Source: Caryophanales bacterium UBA6356
GTDB lineage: Bacteria > Bacillota_I > Bacilli_A > RFN20 > CAG-826
NCBI GenBank assembly: GCA_002440125.1
Contig: DJRQ01000022.1
Span: forward strand, 16,148-26,562
DNA length: 10,415 nucleotides
Direction: 5' to 3'
Positions within the stretch are counted from its first letter, which is position 1; each line of letters opens with the position of its first letter. Under the pieces are notes generated by a model that searched no databases, had not been told where the DNA came from, and saw only the letters and a list, made by a program, of their open reading frames with translations. The translations under genes were made by a program, and so were the position numbers. Positions 6,301 to 10,415 of the stretch are shown here, in pieces.

Positions 6301-8793
6301 AATTGCAATTTGGTCCTTTGCTGCACGGACAGAAAGACGAACGAATACATCCTCCGCAAGATTCATACCTTGCTAAAGGATGACGGGACGGCTTTGATAA
6401 GCATTTGCAATCCCTTTTTCGAAGATGTGGATAAAACTGAAACGAGGAGATCCGGCTATCATGGCGGGTATTCTGATTCATTAGGATATCGAAAAGGTGA
6501 CATATTTGCCAGCAGGGTTGAATATCATCGCCCGTTTGCATATTACGAGAGGATGCTGGGTAAATCCGGCTTTCGAATCGAGAAGGTTATTGAGGATTTT
6601 GGGGTCGATATCGATACTTTAGACGAGATAGGCGAGCATATCTTTTTCGTCTGCAAGAAAAAGCTGGTTAAAGACATGCCGGACTGCACCTTGTTGATCA
6701 AGGCCAATCCCATGGAATATGGAAGCATATATAGAAATGTCTCCCATATCGTTAGACAACTGGAGAAGAACTCCACCTTTGCTGAAGTTCTGCTTTCTGT
6801 CGACCCGATGGTGGGAAAGAAGCCAAGAAGATACGCGGACGATGATTTGCTGTCTTTTAGAAGCGAGGTCAAAAAGCTCCAAAGCGATGGTTTCATCGAT
6901 CGCGTCGTCGAATCGGATGAATCCAACAAAAAATCTATTTTTTCAAAATACTTCGACGCTGTTGCCACGGAATCGCATAGCTTAAATGGACAGCAGATCT
7001 TCGCCACTTTGTCTGGTTTCGAAGCGGTCAAGACCAAATATGTGCTTCAAACCGACTCGGACATACTTTATTTTAACGAAGGGCGGGGATCCGTATTTGA
7101 AGCTTTGGAAGATATGAAGGAAACAAATGCTTTGACTCTCTCGTTGAGCATTTGTCACAGCGAAGAAGGACCCGCCGTTTTTGGTGGTAGGACTGAAGTC
7201 CGCTCTTGTCTTCTCGACCTCGAAAAGCTCAAGGAGAAACTCCCTTTGCATAACGCTGTTGTCGATAATCGCTATGTCTTGCCATGGCATAGGTCCTTGG
7301 ACGAGAAGATTGACGAGAGCGAAAGCGTGAGACTGTTTTCAAGTAGCCTCTTCTTCGTGCATCCGGAGAATGAATCCAAGAAAATTCCTAATCTCGTTTC
7401 TTACGCGAGGGAATCTTTGGAGGATGGGCGTGTCCCTTCTGAGCAGGTTGATCTAGTGAATCTATGCGAGAACAAAGCTCGTTGGGCAAACCTATGCGAC
7501 AACGGCATGGTGCTTTTTGTTAGAGGGAGGAATACTTCTCCGACAAAGCTCCACCGGCTATTCGTTTCAATCAAAGCGCAGTCTTTCAAGGATTTCACGA
7601 TGGTATACGCAGACGATGCCTCCGAACCGATCTCTAGCGAATATGCCAGATTTCAAATTAAATATGATATGTTTTTTAAGGACAAAACCATTTTCGTGCC
7701 TAACGATATCAGCGTTGGATCTCTCGCTAACTTCGATTATTTCTATAGGAACATAGCCGTGAATCCAGACTCCATTATCGTCAACGTGGACAATGACGAT
7801 TGCCTGTTCGACGTCGACGCTCTGCTTAAGATAAAAAAGGAATTTGACTGTGGAGCGGACGTGACCGTCGGAAGCTGTCTGAGGTTAGATAAGCCACTCA
7901 AGAGGTATCACGTGGAATCTTTCAAGGAGTGCTGGAAGAGGAATGGGGACAATATCTGGCTGCATCCCAAATGCTTCAAACGCTACCTCTGCAATTGGAT
8001 ACAGGACGGATTGATTAGAGACGGAAAATTCATTGGTGTCTCAACCGATTATGCCATCATGCTCCCTATAGTTGAACATGCCGAGAACCCTAGGCAAATT
8101 AAGAATCTAATTTATCTTTTTGACCCCTCAAAGGAGAACTCGACCAAGATTTTGAAATACGGTGAAGGGAAACCGCTCGAAATGAGAAGGTTCCTGCTTG
8201 AAAGGGGAAGGAAGGATCACGAGAAAAAAGTGGTCGCTGTGATCGGCGATGGAAACATATTGCCGGAATCGGAGGAATATAAGGCTGCAAAGTCCCTTGG
8301 AAGAGCGCTTGTAGACTCAGGATACAAAGTCCAGACCGGAGGGCTGGGCGGTGTTATGGAGGCCGCTCTGGCCGGCGCGAAGGAGTCAGAACGATATGTC
8401 CATGGGACAACAATCGCAGTAATTCCTTCAAAAGACGCAAATGACGCCAACGAATACGCTGACGTCGTTGTCCCGACGGGCCTAGATATCATGAGAAATT
8501 CGAAGGTCGTGGACGCCAACGCTGTTGTAGTTATAGGCGGAGGTGCCGGAACTTTATCCGAGATTTCCATTGCATGGCAGAAATTCAAGCTTATCATCGC
8601 TCTCAAAGGGTTTGGCGGATGGGCTGATAAGCTTGCCGGCAAGCCTCTCGACAGTAGGGTTAGGTATCCGAAGGTGGAAAAGGACTCTATCTACGGAGTT
8701 ATGACCATAGAAGAAGTGCTACGCTTGCTGGAATTGAATATAGATAAATACGACCGAAAACATTCAGCGATAAAATGGAGGAAAAACAAATGA
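3385..8793 (+). CDS. Giant multidomain glycosyltransferase/kinase-like/methyltransferase/SLOG protein
   Basis: The 1802-aa product has no signal peptide or membrane segment, so it is probably cytoplasmic. Domains read from motifs: GT2-like, residues 1-230, DDDD 100-103 and TDRD 183-186; GT-A-like, about 286-600, DDDM 403-406 and RRGDYFW near 563-569; helical linker to 720; kinase-like, about 723-870, glycine loop GIGSEGIVF 727-735, Lys743, N816..N821 and DYG 833-835; class I methyltransferase, about 880-1090, DYGAGKCK 920-927 and YDID 941-944; GT-A-like, about 1097-1370, DSD 1224-1226; GT2-like, about 1373-1600, DNDD 1469-1472 and TDY 1554-1556; SLOG/LOG-like, about 1613-1790, GGLGGVMEAA from 1652 and GGGAGTLSE 1718-1726. 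The kinase lacks the HRD aspartate (Asn816). Start: GGGGG at 3374-3378, 6 nt before ATG. Arginine is mostly AGA/AGG, unlike gltX. The likely role is assembly and end-modification of a surface or secreted glycan. This is inference from domains and the downstream dehydrogenase. Acceptor and sugars are unknown. Confidence 0.85.
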   Translation: MKNIIAIIATKNRISLFEKTANSIFRQIKNPTLTIVASDSSDENYEIEKSICAKYGFIIIRDEYEHNYAGNLNSAIDFIIREYVINGLVDPKETFLAFLDDDDVWERDYLQECSERIEPGIDFIVAGLFYKTDEKEFPLSVPHRFDTKSFLISNPHVQGSNTFVRFSSVLEAGCFDENMSSTTDRDIFTRLLMLNPGYSVIEKCLVKVDAGKERPRLTTNRVGKKESLSKFYSKYGGIMTENEKKRFCERANRFCEFDLKSLGSCLGGHMEQSVSMAGETRTNVFRGRIVFSFIAINEELAIRLLKQIAAQSYENKSVVAFLNYSSDNEYEKVEDFLSSIKVKHYIAGLEDAKAVAESGVFPECNMDFGGLCNEIKDIGAARTILNRIVKEHSSDGDAIWILDDDMEFENICFEAPGEFKRGNVSAKKIVERYIGKCDAVVGSYSGDAPLPALSTIRCSLLDYVYAKRLNKNDIYDASIYRLRDYYYSLTDATHRHLETPLKIPSGSSLEDIMSGKAVSRPLYEKSDEEFDPYSRGGNTIVFNRRMLDIPNVSITMGGVMARRGDYFWIQLAKESGFKVIGSSFSIRQNRPITTFDYEKEVEKSIKDLIGSSFTKAYASLQSKTRTAFLSSFTNQYKERLARIIADYRRIIGLLKILEDCEYSKHFNDNGLKDYVRRAKKYLEPSLVESSFDGMLSIRNSYLNFLKAKDAKKELESLKGAKNYRILGIGSEGIVFTDENKVFKALPSSSDVSVYLECGKEMGSCEELYEIEVLEGKNFKFLCHWYDSSCERYIGGHTLELANLLRFLRDHGLVLTNIKKDNFLVVDGHLKYIDYGKSIERFSLTKFQRSVERGYQMLRYTNLSKPEFRQMISMTYLGEDAGLNYGIASFERLIEKRYKEQEHDPIAFRIIKETNPRTFLDYGAGKCKIANNLPDSIERSVYDIDKKTLRERAKAGIRIIENIDSLSEKFDFINCNLVLCCTDRKTNEYILRKIHTLLKDDGTALISICNPFFEDVDKTETRRSGYHGGYSDSLGYRKGDIFASRVEYHRPFAYYERMLGKSGFRIEKVIEDFGVDIDTLDEIGEHIFFVCKKKLVKDMPDCTLLIKANPMEYGSIYRNVSHIVRQLEKNSTFAEVLLSVDPMVGKKPRRYADDDLLSFRSEVKKLQSDGFIDRVVESDESNKKSIFSKYFDAVATESHSLNGQQIFATLSGFEAVKTKYVLQTDSDILYFNEGRGSVFEALEDMKETNALTLSLSICHSEEGPAVFGGRTEVRSCLLDLEKLKEKLPLHNAVVDNRYVLPWHRSLDEKIDESESVRLFSSSLFFVHPENESKKIPNLVSYARESLEDGRVPSEQVDLVNLCENKARWANLCDNGMVLFVRGRNTSPTKLHRLFVSIKAQSFKDFTMVYADDASEPISSEYARFQIKYDMFFKDKTIFVPNDISVGSLANFDYFYRNIAVNPDSIIVNVDNDDCLFDVDALLKIKKEFDCGADVTVGSCLRLDKPLKRYHVESFKECWKRNGDNIWLHPKCFKRYLCNWIQDGLIRDGKFIGVSTDYAIMLPIVEHAENPRQIKNLIYLFDPSKENSTKILKYGEGKPLEMRRFLLERGRKDHEKKVVAVIGDGNILPESEEYKAAKSLGRALVDSGYKVQTGGLGGVMEAALAGAKESERYVHGTTIAVIPSKDANDANEYADVVVPTGLDIMRNSKVVDANAVVVIGGGAGTLSEISIAWQKFKLIIALKGFGGWADKLAGKPLDSRVRYPKVEKDSIYGVMTIEEVLRLLELNIDKYDRKHSAIKWRKNK

Positions 8794-9548
8794 AGATTGG
8801 GATTATTGGATACGGCCATGTTGGCACTGCTATGGGAGCCTTATTTAAAGATGCCGTTGTTTACGACAAATACAAAGGGAACGGCACGAAGGAAGAAATC
8901 AACGGATGTGATGTGGCTTTCGTCTGCGTCCCGACTCCGATGAAGAAAGACGGAAGTTGTGATACGAGTTCCGTTGAAGAGGTGATTGGATGGTGCTCAT
9001 GCAAACTCCTAATTCTTAGGTCGACCGTAAGGATTGGATTTACTAGAGAAATGGCGGAAAAGCATCACAGGATGATTGTTTTTCAGCCGGAATACTATGG
9101 GGAAACCGCTGCTCATCCATTTGCCGACCTTTCCGATAGGAGCTGGCTTTCTTTTGGTGGGGCCCCCGAGGCCATTGATATGGCGATAAAAGCATATCAA
9201 GGAGTCGTTAATTCTAATGTCCGCATATACCAAGCCCCGAGCGATGAGGTAGAGATGGCTAAGTATATGGAAAACACCTATCTAGCGACCAAGGTAATTT
9301 TTTGTAATGAGATGTATGGCGTTTGCAAAAAACTTGGACTCAATTACAACGTAATCAGAGAAATATGGACGGCTGATCCGAGAATCGGAACGAGCCATAC
9401 ATTCGTTTATGATGATAAGCCGGGGTATGGCGGAAGCTGTTTGCCCAAGGATATATCGTCCTTGAGAAAACAAGGAGTGGATGCTGGTTGTGATATGACT
9501 CTTATAGACGCCGTTATAAAAAAGAACTCTATTCTGAAAGATAAGTAG
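8790..9548 (+). CDS. Short nucleotide-sugar (UDP-glucose/GDP-mannose type) dehydrogenase-like protein
   Basis: This family oxidises the C6 alcohol of a nucleotide sugar to a uronate with two NAD+. The N-terminal Rossmann motif is GYGHVG at residues 7-12. VCVPTPM, RSTVRIGFT, QPEYYGE and the central helix AKYMENTYLATKVIFCNEM match family blocks. The catalytic cysteine is Cys217 in PGYGGSCLPKD, followed by the Lys-Asp pair. At 252 aa it stops about 30 residues after the cysteine, so the C-terminal nucleotide-sugar-binding domain of the usual 380-450-aa enzymes is absent. The start is ATG 8790, with GGAGG at 8777-8781 8 nt upstream. An in-frame ATG at 8775 overlaps that binding site and is less likely. 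The ATGA overlap with the giant gene implies translational coupling and a shared pathway. Substrate unknown. Arginine is almost all AGA/AGG. Catalytic competence without the third domain is uncertain. Confidence 0.85.
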   Translation: MKIGIIGYGHVGTAMGALFKDAVVYDKYKGNGTKEEINGCDVAFVCVPTPMKKDGSCDTSSVEEVIGWCSCKLLILRSTVRIGFTREMAEKHHRMIVFQPEYYGETAAHPFADLSDRSWLSFGGAPEAIDMAIKAYQGVVNSNVRIYQAPSDEVEMAKYMENTYLATKVIFCNEMYGVCKKLGLNYNVIREIWTADPRIGTSHTFVYDDKPGYGGSCLPKDISSLRKQGVDAGCDMTLIDAVIKKNSILKDK

Positions 9549-9556
9549 GACAATAT

Positions 9557-10020
9557 TCAAATGGTCGGAGTGACTGACAAAAAAGCCACAATTAAAATGT
9601 TGAAAAATAGTGACACCCAATTCCTCCTTTCAATGCAGAGAACAGACAGTCCAACAAATCCGATTAGCAGAGTGATAAGTGGGAATGGGGTAGTCTCAAA
9701 CATGGCAAAATCGATAGACCCGACAACTGTATAGGCGATGTCTATTATCAAAGCGATAGTGAGTAACGGGGTTACTTTGAACTTTCTCCCATCGTTTTTA
9801 TGATTCACGAAAACTATCCCCGCGATGGGGATGCGAACATGGCGATGATTATGCAGGTCAAAAGCCAGTAAGGGATCTTTACAAAAACCGAATCATCGCT
9901 GATCTCGTTTATTGACAACCCTATGATCTCAGGCATAAGCAACAATAGGCCATATCCTATGTAATAGGGGTTCGGGCCGTATCGGAACATCTCGTATCTC
10001 CTGACGTCTAACTCATCCAT
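9557..10020 (-). pseudogene. Frameshifted small membrane protein gene (copy B)
   Basis: Two adjacent minus-strand frames, 10020-9814 and 9808-9557, make one gene of about 154 codons. Alignment with copy A (2884-3102) shows B is one base short at about 9827-9832, beside a GGGG run. Restoring it joins YWLLTCIIIAMFAS to GIVFVNHKNDGRKFK, as in copy A. The restored product would have about four hydrophobic segments and a short polar N-terminus (MDELDVRRYEM). I do not recognise the family. The 5' end is well formed: AAGGAG (complement of 10028-10033), 7 nt before ATG, and an extended -10 promoter. The break is therefore recent, a sequencing error, or a phase-variable state. It converges on the dehydrogenase gene with an 8-bp gap and no room for a terminator. 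Confidence 0.7.
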
Positions 10021-10045
10021 CTATAGTCTCCTTCGTTTATACCTT

Positions 10046-10074
10046 ATTATACCATAAATATATCTTAAAAGATA
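10046..10074 (-). promoter_or_regulatory. Promoter of the minus-strand membrane gene
   Basis: On the minus strand, TGGTATAAT (complement of 10046-10054) is a perfect extended -10 (TGn plus TATAAT). The -35 position at 17-nt spacing is TATCTT (complement of 10069-10074), a weak match that an extended -10 can compensate for. The start would lie about 20 nt before the ATG at 10020. The -35 region overlaps the palindrome at 10060-10075. Confidence 0.6.
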
Positions 10075-10075
10075 T
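10060..10075. promoter_or_regulatory. Palindrome, candidate operator
   Basis: ATATCTTAAAAGATAT is an inverted repeat with 7-bp arms and a 2-bp centre. It covers the -35 region of the minus-strand promoter and touches the -35 (10075-10080) of the XRE gene, so a dimer bound here could affect both. Use by the adjacent XRE regulator is inference. AT-rich sequence makes such palindromes fairly common by chance. Confidence 0.35.
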
Positions 10076-10104
10076 TGCTTTATATCCTAATAAGAGTATA
10101 TACT
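10075..10104 (+). promoter_or_regulatory. Promoter of the XRE regulator with palindromic -10
   Basis: TTGCTT at 10075-10080 and TATACT at 10099-10104 are 18 nt apart. The -10 lies in a perfect 10-bp palindrome, AGTATATACT (10095-10104), a plausible autoregulatory site. The predicted start is about 25 nt before the ATG at 10136. Confidence 0.55.
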
Positions 10105-10135
10105 ATATCCAATGAATGATAGGAGGGACGTACAT

Positions 10136-10415
10136 ATGGAAAAGACGATCGGACAGAAGCTCAAGGAACTCAGGGAGAACGCAGGCATATCCCAAGCCAA
10201 GCTCGGGAAGATGCTCGGGTGCACCCAGAACTCCGTGTTCAAGTACGAGTCGGACATCAACTTCCCTCCGAAGAAGATACTCATCGGATACGCGGATTAC
10301 TTCAATTTCTCTTTGGACTGGCTTTTTGGGAGATGCCCAAACATGGAAGGAAAGCTCTATAGCGGAGTCAATTTCGACAAGGAATCCGAGATAAGGGAGC
10401 TCGCCGACAGCATGT
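10136..10415 (+). CDS. XRE-family HTH transcriptional regulator, 3' end outside window
   Basis: A DNA-binding repressor-type protein of which 93 codons are visible before the window ends. Residues 5-67 form a Cro/C1-type helix-turn-helix domain: IGQKLKELRENAGISQAKLG, then the recognition helix in TQNSVFKYESD (about 30-40), and the closing SLDWLFGR common in this family. The remainder begins a separate segment (MEGKLYSGVNFDKESEIREL) that continues past 10415. The start is clear: AGGAGGG at 10121-10127, 8 nt before ATG. It is divergent from the frameshifted membrane gene, and the shared 115-bp region has two palindromes, which fits autoregulation and possibly control of the neighbour. A link to the giant-gene cassette is unproven. 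GC content appears higher than in the flanking intergenic DNA. Confidence 0.9.
   Translation, partial: MEKTIGQKLKELRENAGISQAKLGKMLGCTQNSVFKYESDINFPPKKILIGYADYFNFSLDWLFGRCPNMEGKLYSGVNFDKESEIRELADSM

Noticed and set aside
8775..8789. Upstream ATG for the dehydrogenase gene
   Set aside because: It overlaps the GGAGG at 8777-8781 that serves ATG 8790, and translation from 8790 begins directly with the Rossmann strand MKIGIIGYG.
10116..10394. 92-codon plus-strand frame overlapping the XRE gene
   Set aside because: It is out of frame with the HTH domain read from ATG 10136, which has the ribosome binding site and clear family motifs. The product is Arg/Ser-rich shadow sequence.
1..10415. CRISPR array, insertion sequence or integrase
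   Set aside because: No regularly spaced repeats, no transposase or integrase motifs and no terminal inverted repeats were seen on either strand.

Overview
The window looks like chromosome of a low-to-mid GC Bacillota bacterium. It has strong AGGAG-type ribosome binding sites, TTGACx/TATAAT promoters, intrinsic terminators, TGA and TAG/TAA used as stops (standard code), and a long-form (about 550 aa) GltX with an N-terminal extension of the kind I associate with Bacillota such as Lachnospiraceae- and Erysipelotrichia-like lineages. Genus and species cannot be read from the sequence.

Layout. Positions 1-2700 are core chromosome: gltX (glutamyl-tRNA synthetase), a small polytopic membrane protein 29 nt downstream, then a tRNA-Glu(CTC) with its own promoter and terminator. 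Positions 2700-3220 are a boundary zone with a second, probably bidirectional terminator and a minus-strand fragment of a small membrane protein gene. Positions 3220-9548 are an accessory cassette: a consensus-like promoter, a roughly 115-nt leader that ends in an intrinsic terminator just before the ribosome binding site, a 1802-codon gene for a multidomain cytoplasmic protein, and a short nucleotide-sugar-dehydrogenase-like gene joined to it by an ATGA overlap. Positions 9557-10020 hold a fuller but frameshifted paralogue of the membrane protein fragment, on the minus strand. The end of the window has an AT-rich divergent promoter region with two palindromes and the start of an XRE-family regulator that runs off the edge.

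The centre of interest is the 1802-aa protein. From its motifs I read, in order: a GT2-like glycosyltransferase (DDDD), a second GT-A-like domain (LDDDM), a helical linker, a protein-kinase-like domain whose HRD aspartate is replaced by Asn, a class I SAM methyltransferase, a third GT-A-like domain (DSD), a fourth GT2-like domain (DNDD), and a C-terminal SLOG/LOG-like (TIGR00725-type) nucleotide-binding domain. With the dehydrogenase downstream, the cassette is best read as a glycan-assembly system in which several transferases and a possible kinase/methyltransferase capping module sit on one chain. That function is inference. The cassette's arginine codons (mostly AGA/AGG) differ from gltX (mostly CGN), which fits horizontal acquisition next to the tRNA gene. 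The leader can be folded into two mutually exclusive states, one terminating and one not, so the cassette may be controlled by attenuation.
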